Source: UMGS1387 sp045541355
GTDB lineage: Bacteria; Bacillota; Clostridia; Oscillospirales; CAG-382
Length of the DNA stretch: 64,000 bases
Assembly: GCA_045541355.1 (NCBI GenBank)
Contig: JAZQIW010000071.1
Span: forward strand, 41,205-105,204
Reading direction: 5' to 3'
The first letter of the stretch is position 1, and the number at the start of each line of letters is the position of its first letter. Shown piece after piece: positions 24,778-33,447 of this stretch. The position numbers and the translations under genes are program-made. The notes beneath the pieces are model-generated. The model had not been told where the DNA came from and searched no databases. It saw nothing but the letters and a program-made list of their open reading frames with translations.

Positions 24778-25776
24778 ATGGCATTATTTGAAAGCTACGA
24801 AAGAAGAATTGACAAAATAAATGCAGTTCTTGCCGAATACGGTATTAAGTCCGTTGAGGAATGTAAAGAAATCACCCTCGCTAAGGGTATCGACTGCGAT
24901 AAAATCGTAAGAGAAACACAGCCTATCTGCTTTGAAAATGCAGTTTGGGCATATACAGTAGGTGCTGCTATTGCAATCAAGAAGGGTTGCGTAAAGGCAG
25001 CAGACGCAGCTGCTGCAATCGGTATAGGCCTTCAGGCTTTCTGTATAAACGGCTCTGTTGCTGAAAACAGAAAGGTAGGTCTCGGCCACGGTAACCTCGG
25101 CGCAATGCTTCTTTCCGAAGAAACAGAGTGCTTCTGCTTCCTTGCAGGTCACGAGTCCTTTGCAGCTGCTGAAGGTGCAATCAAGATTGCTCTTAATGCT
25201 AATAAGGTTAGAACAAAGCCTCTCAGAGTTATCCTTAACGGTCTCGGTAAGGACGCTGCATTCATCATTTCCAGAATCAACGGCTTCACATATGTAAAGA
25301 CAGAGTTTGATCCTGCTACTGAAGAAGTTAAGATTGTAGATGAACACGCATACTCCAAGACAGCAAGAGCTAACGTTCGTTGCTACGGCGCAGACAGCGT
25401 TCCCGAAGGCGTTGCTATCATGAGACTTGAAAATGTTGGCGTTTCCATCACAGGTAACTCCACAAACCCCACAAGATTCCAGCATCCCGTTGCAGGCACC
25501 TACAAGAAGTGGTGTAACGAAAACGGCAGAAAGTACTTCTCTGTTGCTTCCGGCGGCGGTACAGGTAGAACGCTCCATCCCGATAACATGGCAGCAGGCC
25601 CTGCTTCCTACGGTATGACAGATACAATGGGTAGAATGCACGGCGACGCTCAGTTCGCAGGCTCTTCTTCCGTTCCTGCACACGTAGAAATGATGGGTCT
25701 CATCGGCATGGGTAATAATCCTATGGTAGGTGCTACAGTTGCAGTGGCTGTTGCTGTTGAAGAAGCGTCTAAGTAA
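24778..25776 (+). CDS. GGGtGRT protein
   Basis: 332 residues, named for its conserved motif, seen at ~259-265 (GGGTGRT). The family is widespread in anaerobic Firmicutes and usually paired with an IscU-like scaffold, but its function is unknown. A GGGAGG site precedes the ATG. The last 226 bases (25551-25776) recur 24.3 kb downstream in the same orientation with nine changes, all synonymous, which suggests that this 3' end served as an integration target. No terminator follows within the first 85 bases, whereas the downstream copy has one just 33 bases after its stop. Confidence 0.9.
   Translation: MALFESYERRIDKINAVLAEYGIKSVEECKEITLAKGIDCDKIVRETQPICFENAVWAYTVGAAIAIKKGCVKAADAAAAIGIGLQAFCINGSVAENRKVGLGHGNLGAMLLSEETECFCFLAGHESFAAAEGAIKIALNANKVRTKPLRVILNGLGKDAAFIISRINGFTYVKTEFDPATEEVKIVDEHAYSKTARANVRCYGADSVPEGVAIMRLENVGVSITGNSTNPTRFQHPVAGTYKKWCNENGRKYFSVASGGGTGRTLHPDNMAAGPASYGMTDTMGRMHGDAQFAGSSSVPAHVEMMGLIGMGNNPMVGATVAVAVAVEEASK
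25551..25776 (+). repeat. Left 226-bp direct repeat (3' end of GGGtGRT gene)
   Basis: Aligns without gaps to 49898-50123, with 217 of 226 bases identical by eye. All nine differences fall in third codon positions and leave the protein unchanged. Identity ends at the stop codon on the right and at the first bases of the GGGtGRT motif on the left. Interpreted as attL-side target duplication. Confidence 0.9.
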
Positions 25777-25865
25777 TTCCTTGATTTTCAAGGCTTTTGG
25801 GACTTTTTGAAAATTCCTTAAAGCATCGAAAAAAATCCGATTACTGAAATTAAATATTAAAAAAG

Positions 25866-25915
25866 TTGGACACATCATTTGTGTATTTTTGCATGGTGAT
25901 GTGTCCAATATTTTT
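25866..25915 (+). terminator. Rho-independent terminator
   Basis: A 12-bp perfect stem TTGGACACATCA (25866-25877) with TGATGTGTCCAA (25897-25908), then a T run. Confidence 0.75.
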
Positions 25916-25938
25916 TTGCATATAAGGGGGATTTTTCG

Positions 25939-26052
25939 ATGAAAAAGATTAAGATGAAAAGAGGAACAACGCTCACTTTCGAAGAGGGCTGTGATAAGTA
26001 TCTTGAGTACTGCAGACAGAGGAATTTAAGAGAAGGAACTATAAGACATTAA
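25939..26052 (+). pseudogene. Tyrosine recombinase (integrase) N-terminal remnant
   Basis: A 37-codon frame starts at ATG 25939 behind AAGGGGG (25924-25930). The peptide, with TFEEGCDKYLEYCRQRN and REGTIRH, resembles the start of the SAM-like core-binding domain of phage and ICE integrases, then ends abruptly at TAA 26050. A further 12-codon frame follows (26052-26090). No catalytic R-H-R-Y region is present downstream, so the gene has lost its body by internal deletion. Its position next to the duplicated GGGtGRT 3' end supports integrase ancestry. The match is by eye and the fragment is short. Confidence 0.5.
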
Positions 26053-26098
26053 TGCAGGATAAAATCAATCAGATTTGTACAAGTAAATAAAGTACTTT

Positions 26099-26122
26099 GG
26101 GCGGATATTCCGTCCTTTTCTT
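26099..26122 (+). terminator. Hairpin terminator behind the integrase remnant
   Basis: GGGCGGA (26099-26105) pairs with TCCGTCC (26109-26115), then TTTTCTTTT. A similar GGGCGGAA/TTCCGCCC hairpin ends the possible small transcript at 53417. The 26123-26233 stretch is AT-rich and shows nothing else recognisable. Confidence 0.7.
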
Positions 26123-26233
26123 TTGTCATTGTATAAGATTCACCCTTTTATAGTGCCCTTTCAAAACTTGTAAAAAAACGGTAAAAATAGCTATTGTTTT
26201 ATGTTTGTTTATTGAAAAAATGTTCTTTGTTTA

Positions 26234-26262
26234 TTGATTTTTCTGTAATTATATGATATACT
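26234..26262 (+). promoter_or_regulatory. Promoter of the glycan cluster
   Basis: TTGATT (26234-26239), 17-base spacer, TATACT (26257-26262) with an extended TG (26254-26255). The leader to the first start is about 100 bases. It is the only good promoter seen ahead of the cluster; no internal terminator was noticed before 49671. Confidence 0.6.
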
Positions 26263-26366
26263 GGAATATAAAATCAGGCGGACTATACATTTGTGATGTT
26301 AAATGGTGTATAGACGGATGATATTTTATGTTAAAATTACTATCTTATGAAAGAAGATGCATGTAG

Positions 26367-28664
26367 TTGGCAATAACCTACGAAAGAAAAAAACAAAGAC
26401 AAAATAACATTGTTTATACCGTTGTTACGGCGGTATTGATATGTGCCGTTTTCTTGGCAATGGTTACGTCTTTTTATATAAAGGCAGAAAATGATGCCTA
26501 TGAGATGCTCCACATCCAGACAAAGCAAATTAAGGATCATCTTGAACTGCAGCTGGAGTCTGATAGAGAAAATCTTGTAACAATGGCAAACTTTGCCTCA
26601 AAGCTTTATACTAACGGGGAAAGCTATGATATCATGTTTGAGTCCTTCAAGTCCATAGGTCTCATATCAAATATCGGTATTCTTAATCCGGATAATACTT
26701 TTGTTACCAAAATGGGAGAACTTGATCTTAATGGTATTATTTCCTTTGAAGACGAAGCTGCAAGGGGAGAGTATATAAGCGGCAGAATTCCCGACCTTAC
26801 AGGCGCAGGCAAAGATATTGTCAGAAGTGCTGTGCCCATTAAAGTAAACGGTGAAACGGTTGGAATTCTTTACGGTGTAATTCAGCTTGATGTTATAGGC
26901 GAAAAGTATAATGCTATGGCAAAAGAGCTTAATGCTCAGCTTTTTGTATATGATAAAGAAACAGGAAAATTTGTTATTGATACCATTAATGATAAACCGG
27001 GTGAACTGTCAGACTTTAAGGATAGAGCTTATAATGATGACTATTCTTATGAAGCTTTGGCACAAGGCAATAAGGGATTTTCTTCATTTAAGTCAATCAT
27101 TACCGGTGAGGATTTGTATATCCATTATTCTACCATTGAAGATTTTGACTGGGGAATCATACTTGCCCGTTATGAAACACAGGTTTTTGAGGAAACACAT
27201 AAGATTTCATATAGTGTTATGATAATTTTTGTAGTGATTATTCTCATTATGGCTGTATATCTTGAACTTATACTTAAGAATGAAAAGAACAGGGCAAAGT
27301 TGAATTCCGAGTCTTCTTCAATAAGACACCTTCTCCTTGAGATTAACCAAAACCATGAAAATATAAATACGGCTCTTAAGAGAATAAAGGAATTTTCAAG
27401 TGCACGTTCCTGCTTTTTCGCCGATACCGATGGAGAGTACTATAACTATATCAAACCCTCGTTAAAGGAAAAAGAGATAAAGGGCGAGGAAAAAACATAT
27501 TTAATAGGCGAGTTGTTCAGATATGCGGCAAATGTGCATACAGACAGCCTTGTGACAGGCTTTATGCAGATTCTCCCTAACGGACATCTTGCAAAGACAA
27601 ATCCCGAACTTTACGAATTTCTTACCGGGCATGATATCAGAGATATATCCTTTGCAATTATCTCTGATAAAAATAATCATGTAAGTATTCTCGGTACAAT
27701 TAACCCTAAAAAGAGCATCTTTATAAGTAAGCTTATCGGCGATGTTGCAGTATGCTTCTCAATTGCTATTTATAATAAGAAACACCTTAATAAAACTGAA
27801 CTTGCCGCAACAACCGACTCTCTTACGGGAGCAATGAACAGGGTTGCTTATAAAAAGGATATTCTTGTATTTGATGAAGAAAATCCTGAAGATTTTTCGT
27901 GCATTTATATTGACGTAAATGAGCTTCATATCAGAAATAATAAGTACGGTCACGCCGCAGGTGACGAAATGCTTATCTTTATTGCAAACTCCTTGAAGGA
28001 AGTGTTCTACGGACAGAGCATTTACCGCATGGGCGGTGATGAATTTCTTGTATTTGCAAAGAAAATATCCCATGACGTTGTCAAACAGAATATTGAGACC
28101 TTTGTAGAGCAGCTTAAACCCAAAGGCTATAATGTTGCAATAGGTATGTCCTTCAGAAGCTGTAATATCAACTGCGAAGAAATGGTTCGTGAAGCTGAGA
28201 TAAGAATGTATGAAGCAAAGGCTTTGTACTATCAGAATAAGGAACAGCCATCGGTTTCTGAGGATTCAAATACGAATTTCAGCCAGATGAAGACAGGTAT
28301 CAGAGAAATTGATACAATGATTTCCGTGCTTAAAGAACACTATAACGGCATATACAGAGTGTCTCTTGATACCGACAGTGCACAGGGAATTCTTATGCCT
28401 TCATATCTGGGCTACGGTGAAACTGATACAAGCTTTTCAAATGTGCTGAAAAAGTATATCAGTGACTATGTACATCCCGATTTTCACCGTGCAGTTACCA
28501 CTTTCCTGAACTTTGATGCAATAAAACGTCAGTTGCTTGACGGTAAAGCTGTGTCAATTACATATAAAAAGGTAAACGGAGAAACAGTAATTCTCAGTGT
28601 ACATAATCTTGATGATAACAGCGGTGATGTAAAGGATACTCTTTGGGTATTCGCAAGAGAATAA
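26367..28664 (+). CDS. Membrane diguanylate cyclase: Cache-like sensor, GGDEF, PAS-like domain
   Basis: 765 residues from TTG 26367; a stop lies directly upstream in frame, and the ribosome site (AAGAAGAT) is weak. Membrane helices at ~15-37 and ~282-303 flank an extracellular Cache/dCache-type sensor. A GAF-like region (~320-470), a GGDEF domain (~475-630) and a C-terminal PAS-like domain (~650-765) follow. The GGDEF domain is intact: DSLTGAMNR, IDVNELHIRNNKYGHAAGDE and the active site RMGGDEF (~552-558). The RxxD inhibitory site is not seen, so product inhibition may be absent. It should make c-di-GMP in response to an external ligand. It opens the glycan cluster, suggesting a cis-encoded control unit. 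Confidence 0.85.
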   Translation: MAITYERKKQRQNNIVYTVVTAVLICAVFLAMVTSFYIKAENDAYEMLHIQTKQIKDHLELQLESDRENLVTMANFASKLYTNGESYDIMFESFKSIGLISNIGILNPDNTFVTKMGELDLNGIISFEDEAARGEYISGRIPDLTGAGKDIVRSAVPIKVNGETVGILYGVIQLDVIGEKYNAMAKELNAQLFVYDKETGKFVIDTINDKPGELSDFKDRAYNDDYSYEALAQGNKGFSSFKSIITGEDLYIHYSTIEDFDWGIILARYETQVFEETHKISYSVMIIFVVIILIMAVYLELILKNEKNRAKLNSESSSIRHLLLEINQNHENINTALKRIKEFSSARSCFFADTDGEYYNYIKPSLKEKEIKGEEKTYLIGELFRYAANVHTDSLVTGFMQILPNGHLAKTNPELYEFLTGHDIRDISFAIISDKNNHVSILGTINPKKSIFISKLIGDVAVCFSIAIYNKKHLNKTELAATTDSLTGAMNRVAYKKDILVFDEENPEDFSCIYIDVNELHIRNNKYGHAAGDEMLIFIANSLKEVFYGQSIYRMGGDEFLVFAKKISHDVVKQNIETFVEQLKPKGYNVAIGMSFRSCNINCEEMVREAEIRMYEAKALYYQNKEQPSVSEDSNTNFSQMKTGIREIDTMISVLKEHYNGIYRVSLDTDSAQGILMPSYLGYGETDTSFSNVLKKYISDYVHPDFHRAVTTFLNFDAIKRQLLDGKAVSITYKKVNGETVILSVHNLDDNSGDVKDTLWVFARE

Positions 28665-28678
28665 CGGAGGATTTGTAC

Positions 28679-29059
28679 GTGATTCTTCAGCTGATAAAGT
28701 TTGCAGTAGTGGGCGTTATTGCAGCAGTTGTGGATGTAGGGGTGCTTGTTGCACTGAAAGAGCTTTTGCATATTGATGTTCTTGTCGCTTCGGCACTTTC
28801 CTTTACTGCATCTGTTGTGGTTAATTACATATTAAGCATGAGCTTTGTGTTTAAAAGCAAAAATCGAAGTAAGCTTCGTGAATTTGTGCTGTTTGTGCTT
28901 CTCAGCATCGGCGGACTTTGCCTTAACCAATTCATTTTGTGGGTAGGCGTAAACTTTACGAAGATTTACTACCTTGTAATCAAATTCCTTGCCATGGTAA
29001 TTGTGCCCGTGTACAATTTTGTAACAAGAAAGATTTTTCTTGAGTCCAAAGAAAAATGA
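28679..29059 (+). CDS. gtrA: GtrA family membrane protein
   Basis: 126 residues from GTG 28679 with GGAGG (28666-28670) 8 bases upstream. Four membrane helices and the block VVGVIAAVVDVGVLV identify the GtrA family, small proteins thought to flip undecaprenyl-phosphate-linked sugars across the membrane. Partners are present but not adjacent: the GtrB-type transferase at 47757 and the GtrII-like protein at 31876. It is 14 bases behind the cyclase gene. Confidence 0.85.
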   Translation: MILQLIKFAVVGVIAAVVDVGVLVALKELLHIDVLVASALSFTASVVVNYILSMSFVFKSKNRSKLREFVLFVLLSIGGLCLNQFILWVGVNFTKIYYLVIKFLAMVIVPVYNFVTRKIFLESKEK

Positions 29060-29068
29060 GTGTGAATT

Positions 29069-29611
29069 ATGAATAGTATCTTCAAAAAAGACCTTTACCG
29101 CTACTATGGTGAAAAAGGCGAGCCTTTCCTTAAAAGAGTGTTCCGTCCCTTGGAAATTAAATACATAGCAATGTTCAGAAAGGCAAATAAATGCTCTTTT
29201 TTGCCTCTTAAGCTTTACTATATGTTGAGACTTAGACGCCTTTCGGCAAAGACACATATACAGATTCCTGCACGCACAAAAATCGGAGAAGGATTTTATA
29301 TCGGACATACGGGAAGAGTTATTATAAATCCAAATGCGGTTTTGGGTAAGAACGTGAATCTTGGAACAGGTGTTACAATCGGTGCTGAAAACCGTGGGAA
29401 AAGAAAAGGTGCTCCCACGATTTCGGATAATTGCTGGATAGGAACCAATGCGGTTGTTGTGGGGAACGTAAAGATTGGCAGCGATGTTCTTATAGCACCT
29501 CTTGCCTATGTTAATTTTGATGTACCCGACCATAGCATCGTTGTGGGAAATCCTGCACGAATAATTGAAAGAGAAAATGCTACCGAGGGATATATTGATA
29601 ACCGTGTGTGA
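29069..29611 (+). CDS. Left-handed beta-helix O-acetyltransferase (CysE-like)
   Basis: 180 residues. The C-terminal ~110 residues carry hexapeptide repeats (IGEGFYIGHTGRVIINPNAV, IGAENRGKRKGAPTI, WIGTNAVVVGNVKIGSDV) that form the left-handed beta-helix of serine acetyltransferase-like enzymes. The N terminus (~1-60) is a helical membrane-proximal segment. In this setting it most likely acetylates a glycan residue rather than making cysteine precursors (inference from context). Confidence 0.85.
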   Translation: MNSIFKKDLYRYYGEKGEPFLKRVFRPLEIKYIAMFRKANKCSFLPLKLYYMLRLRRLSAKTHIQIPARTKIGEGFYIGHTGRVIINPNAVLGKNVNLGTGVTIGAENRGKRKGAPTISDNCWIGTNAVVVGNVKIGSDVLIAPLAYVNFDVPDHSIVVGNPARIIERENATEGYIDNRV

Positions 29612-29654
29612 TGTTTTCGGTAAAACGCAGTAAGTACTTTTCGGAGGTGAGAAC

Positions 29655-31160
29655 TTGGCTTTTAAGGATTCAAGAATAAAGCATAACCTGATGTCGTCAC
29701 TTGTGTATCAGGTAGTTCTCATATCCTTGAGCTTTCTGCTTCCGAGACTGTATCTTGAAAACTTCGGCTCAGAGGTAAACGGTGTACTTTCCACAATAAA
29801 GCAGATTTTTACATACCTGTGCCTTCTTGAAGCGGGCGTAGGACTTGCCACAACTCAGGCACTTTATAAGAGAATAGGCGAGAAGGATTATGAAAGTGCA
29901 AGTGCCGTTCTTTCAGCAACCCATTCCTATTATAAAAGAACAGGCGTAATATATGCTGCAATAGTCCTTGCAATTGGGGTGGTGTACGCATATTTTGTTC
30001 CCACATCAATAGACAGTAATGTGCTGTTTGTTATGGTAATATTAAATGCAATCCCTTCGCTTTTCAACTATTTTGTGCAGTCAAAGTACAGAATCCTCAT
30101 GGAGGTTGACGGCAGAAAATATGTAATAAATAACTCGGAAACATTTTTACAGCTTGCATCAAATGCAGGTAAGATATTGGTGCTGTTTCTCACAGACAGC
30201 CTTGTTCTCATACAGCTTGTGTATTGCGTTATAGCACTTTTTCAGCTTGGCTTTCTTTATTTTTACGCAAAACGCAGATATACATGGCTGGACCTTAAGG
30301 CAAAGCCTGATTTTCAAGCAATATCACAGAAAAACTCGGTGCTTGTGCATCAGCTTTCGGGAATGGTGTTCAATAATACCGATGTAATACTTATTTCCGT
30401 TCTCTGCGATTTTAAAGCGGTAAGTATTTATGCAATATATAACATCTTCTTTTCACAGGTGCAGAACTTTATAACAAGTGTTGTTTCTTCTTTTACCTTT
30501 GCACTGGGTCAGATGTTCAATACCGACAGAGAAAAGTTTGATAAGCTGTTTAATGTTTACGAAACCTTTTATATAACCGCAAACTTTATTGTTTATACTC
30601 TTATGGCAGTTTTTCTTCTGCCGCTCATTCAGATTTATACAGGCGGAATAGAGGATGCTCAGTATACAAATCCGCTTCTTCTAATTCTTTTTGTTGTTAT
30701 GAATTTGATTGCCGCTTCAAAACTTCCCATAAACGGAATTATTGAATACTCAGGCGATTTTCAGAAGACACGCCGCCACGCCCTTTGGGAAATGATTATA
30801 AATATAACAGTGTCAGTTGCCGCAATTTACTATATGGGTATCTGCGGTGCTATTGTGGGAACAATTGCGGCACTTGTGTACCGTTCGGTTGTGACGGTTT
30901 ACCACTCAAATAAAAAGATTCTGGGCAGAAGTACGTTTTGTACATATAGAATAATCCTTGTAAATACAGCGGTTTTTGCCGTAATTATGTCGGTGTTCTT
31001 TGTTGACTCCTTCAGTAATACTCCGTTTTTTAAGCTGTTGCTTTACGGAATGGCAAATGCCGTATGGATTGTGGGATTGTATTTACTTGTAAATTTCGTA
31101 TTTAACAGAAAAGCATTTAAAACAGCTCTTGAGCTTTATAGGGGGAAGAAAAGTAAATGA
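29655..31160 (+). CDS. Polysaccharide flippase, Wzx-like
   Basis: 501 residues from TTG 29655 with a full GGAGGTG site (29643-29649). About 12-14 membrane helices and the MOP/MATE-like N terminus (LVYQVVLISLSFLLPRLYL, GSEVNGVLSTIKQIFTYLCL) fit oligosaccharide-lipid flippases. It would move lipid-linked repeat units outward for Wzy. The stop overlaps the next start (ATGA). Confidence 0.85.
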   Translation: MAFKDSRIKHNLMSSLVYQVVLISLSFLLPRLYLENFGSEVNGVLSTIKQIFTYLCLLEAGVGLATTQALYKRIGEKDYESASAVLSATHSYYKRTGVIYAAIVLAIGVVYAYFVPTSIDSNVLFVMVILNAIPSLFNYFVQSKYRILMEVDGRKYVINNSETFLQLASNAGKILVLFLTDSLVLIQLVYCVIALFQLGFLYFYAKRRYTWLDLKAKPDFQAISQKNSVLVHQLSGMVFNNTDVILISVLCDFKAVSIYAIYNIFFSQVQNFITSVVSSFTFALGQMFNTDREKFDKLFNVYETFYITANFIVYTLMAVFLLPLIQIYTGGIEDAQYTNPLLLILFVVMNLIAASKLPINGIIEYSGDFQKTRRHALWEMIINITVSVAAIYYMGICGAIVGTIAALVYRSVVTVYHSNKKILGRSTFCTYRIILVNTAVFAVIMSVFFVDSFSNTPFFKLLLYGMANAVWIVGLYLLVNFVFNRKAFKTALELYRGKKSK

Positions 31161-31891
31161 GTATTCCAAAGGTAATACACTACTGCTGGTTCGGTAGAGG
31201 CAAAATGCCCTCGCTTGCACAAAAATGTATAAAAAGCTGGCAGAAGTATTGCCCCGATTATGAAATAGTATGCCATAACGAGGATAACTTTGACATCAGT
31301 CATAATAAATACGCAAGACAAGCCTATGAAGCAAAAAAGTGGGCATTTGTCAGTGACTACGTAAGATTGAAGGTACTTTATGACCAAGGTGGAATATACC
31401 TTGATACAGATGTTGAGATTATAAAACCCATTGATGAGCTTGTAAAAGAATCCGGCTTTATGGGCTTTGACGATAACGGCGTTGTTTCAACGGGGTTGGG
31501 CTTTGGCTGTGAAAAGGGCAATGAACTGGTGGGTGCACTTTTGGCAGATTATGACCATATCCCTTTTGTCCTTGAGGACGGAAGCTTTGATATGACTCCC
31601 TGTCCCGACAGAAATACCAAAACCATGGAAAAGCTTGGTATGGATATAACCAATCAGAATCAGGTTTTTATGGGAATACACATGCTTCCCGAAGACTATC
31701 TTTGCCCCATGAAATATTATACGGGAAAGAAAAAGATAACAAAGAATACCTATTCAATACATCATTTTTGTGCTTCGTGGACATCCAAAACATCAAAACG
31801 CACATTGTTTTTAAAGCGTATTGTGGGTGTTAAAATGTACGATAAACTGTACGGAAAATTTTTGCATAAATTCAAATGGCTGGAGTGGTAG
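31157..31891 (+). CDS. Glycosyltransferase, DXD sugar-binding (GT32) type
   Basis: 244 residues. The start KVIHYCWFG, then AFVSDYVRLKVLYDQGGIYL and the metal/sugar-nucleotide motif DTDVE (~83-87) are typical of GT32 capsular and Och1-like enzymes. It is cytoplasmic and joined by an ATGA overlap to the flippase gene. Acceptor and donor are unknown. Confidence 0.9.
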   Translation: MSIPKVIHYCWFGRGKMPSLAQKCIKSWQKYCPDYEIVCHNEDNFDISHNKYARQAYEAKKWAFVSDYVRLKVLYDQGGIYLDTDVEIIKPIDELVKESGFMGFDDNGVVSTGLGFGCEKGNELVGALLADYDHIPFVLEDGSFDMTPCPDRNTKTMEKLGMDITNQNQVFMGIHMLPEDYLCPMKYYTGKKKITKNTYSIHHFCASWTSKTSKRTLFLKRIVGVKMYDKLYGKFLHKFKWLEW

Positions 31892-33447
31892 TTTTGCCTG
31901 AAAAAGTATTGAAAAAACTGAATAAAAGTATCCTGCCCCAATGGAAAGTGTGCTTTTTTGCGGCATTGCTGACAGGACTTGCGGCACATCTTTATAAAAT
32001 AACAAACTGGCTGCCAAACTGGGACTCGTTGGTGTTCAGATATGATTCCCAGAATATGATAGGTCTTGGCAGATGGTTTCTGCCTGTTGTGTGCTCCTTC
32101 AGTTCATTTTATGATTTGCCGTTGTTGAACGGTTTGCTTTCAATAGTGTTTCATGCTCTCGGTGCTGTGTTCATCTGCGGTATGCTTGATGTCAGAAAGA
32201 GGATAACTGCTGCAATAATCGGTGCAGTTACCGTTTCCTTTCCCACAGTAACCTCTGTTATGATGTATAACTATGTTGCAGACGGATACGGTATATCATT
32301 CTTCCTTGCAGTTCTGGCAGCATATTTTCTTACAAGACCAAAGCCGAAGTACCTGATTTCAGCAACTCTTATTGCACTGTCCTTGGGCATATATCAGGCG
32401 TATGTAACAGTGACAATAATGCTTGTTTTGCTTCACCTTACAGATGAGCTGGTGTTCGGCGGTGCAGCCTTTAAGAAGCTTTTCAAAAAGGCAATGAAGA
32501 TACTGCTGTCGGGTGTTGCAGGAGCTGTTCTGTATGCTGTTGTAATGAAAGCAGTACTTGCACTCAGCAAAACAAATCTTCTTGAATATCAGGGGCTTGA
32601 CAGTGCGGCGTCCCTTTCGGAAATTGATATTTTTGCATCACTCTATACCGTTAAAGAAACCTTTGTTAAGTGCTTTTTTGACGTGTCGAACGGCGTAAAC
32701 GTGTATGTGGTGCTTAATGTCATAATCATGCTGTTTACACTTGCATATTACATAAAGAGCATCATAAAAAATAAGGTTTATAAAAAACCGCATAATCTTG
32801 TGATGCTTGCCGTTATAGGTGTTATGCTTGTTTGGGGTGCATCGGCACTTGCATTTGTAAATGCGGGCGTTGATTATCATAACCTTATGCTTATGGGCTA
32901 CAGTGTGTTTTATTTGTTTTTTATCCTTGTGTATGAAAGAGGAAGTGAAGCAAATGAAAACAGAGGTGCGGTTAAGTGCTGGTGCGTGCTTGCAATATCG
33001 GCTTTGCTTGTTGCAAATCAGATTGTTATTGCAAATGTCAGCTATCATAAAGCACAGATGGCTTACGAAAAGTCCTACGGCACTCTTGTGCGTATTGCTG
33101 ACCGTATAGACCTGACAGACGGCACAAAGGAGTGCGGCAGAATTCTGGTAGTCGGTGCGCTTAGTAACAGCCGTGACTATAGTGTAAATCTCACCCCCGA
33201 TATTACCGGCATCACCGACGGATATATACTTCGTGCCGATGATGAAACGGTGGGACAAAGCGTGCTTTGCAGTGCTCTCAATGATTACTGTGATAAGAAC
33301 TATAACTTTGTTTACGGTGAGGAAAAGAAGTCCTTCCTCCAAAGACAGGACGTTAAGACTATGGAAACATGGCCTGATAAAGGCTGTATTGCCGTAATTG
33401 AGGATGTTATTGTCATAAAGCTTGGCTCGGAGTGTGAAAACAAGTGA
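31876..33447 (+). CDS. GtrII-like polytopic glucosyltransferase
   Basis: 523 residues from ATG 31876; an in-frame TTG at 31894 has a GGAGTGG site closer to it and may be the true start. About 10-12 membrane helices with GLGRWFLPV near the first loop, characteristic of the GtrII family of serotype-converting transferases, which use undecaprenyl-phosphate sugar made by GtrB and flipped by GtrA. An extracytoplasmic C-terminal domain (~400-520) follows the last helix. Starts inside the end of the GT32 gene. Confidence 0.75.
   Translation: MAGVVVLPEKVLKKLNKSILPQWKVCFFAALLTGLAAHLYKITNWLPNWDSLVFRYDSQNMIGLGRWFLPVVCSFSSFYDLPLLNGLLSIVFHALGAVFICGMLDVRKRITAAIIGAVTVSFPTVTSVMMYNYVADGYGISFFLAVLAAYFLTRPKPKYLISATLIALSLGIYQAYVTVTIMLVLLHLTDELVFGGAAFKKLFKKAMKILLSGVAGAVLYAVVMKAVLALSKTNLLEYQGLDSAASLSEIDIFASLYTVKETFVKCFFDVSNGVNVYVVLNVIIMLFTLAYYIKSIIKNKVYKKPHNLVMLAVIGVMLVWGASALAFVNAGVDYHNLMLMGYSVFYLFFILVYERGSEANENRGAVKCWCVLAISALLVANQIVIANVSYHKAQMAYEKSYGTLVRIADRIDLTDGTKECGRILVVGALSNSRDYSVNLTPDITGITDGYILRADDETVGQSVLCSALNDYCDKNYNFVYGEEKKSFLQRQDVKTMETWPDKGCIAVIEDVIVIKLGSECENK

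Noticed and set aside
22949..25776. Group containing PduL considered as a bacterial microcompartment locus
   Set aside because: No shell proteins, aldehyde dehydrogenase, signature enzyme or encapsulation peptide is encoded.
24784..25908. A 374-codon open frame antisense to the GGGtGRT gene
   Set aside because: It mirrors the codon bias of the real plus-strand gene, has no ribosome site and encodes a Cys-rich sequence without recognisable domains.
26347..26376. A 9-codon frame overlapping the start of the cyclase gene, considered as a regulatory leader peptide
   Set aside because: It has no ribosome site and its length and position are compatible with chance.
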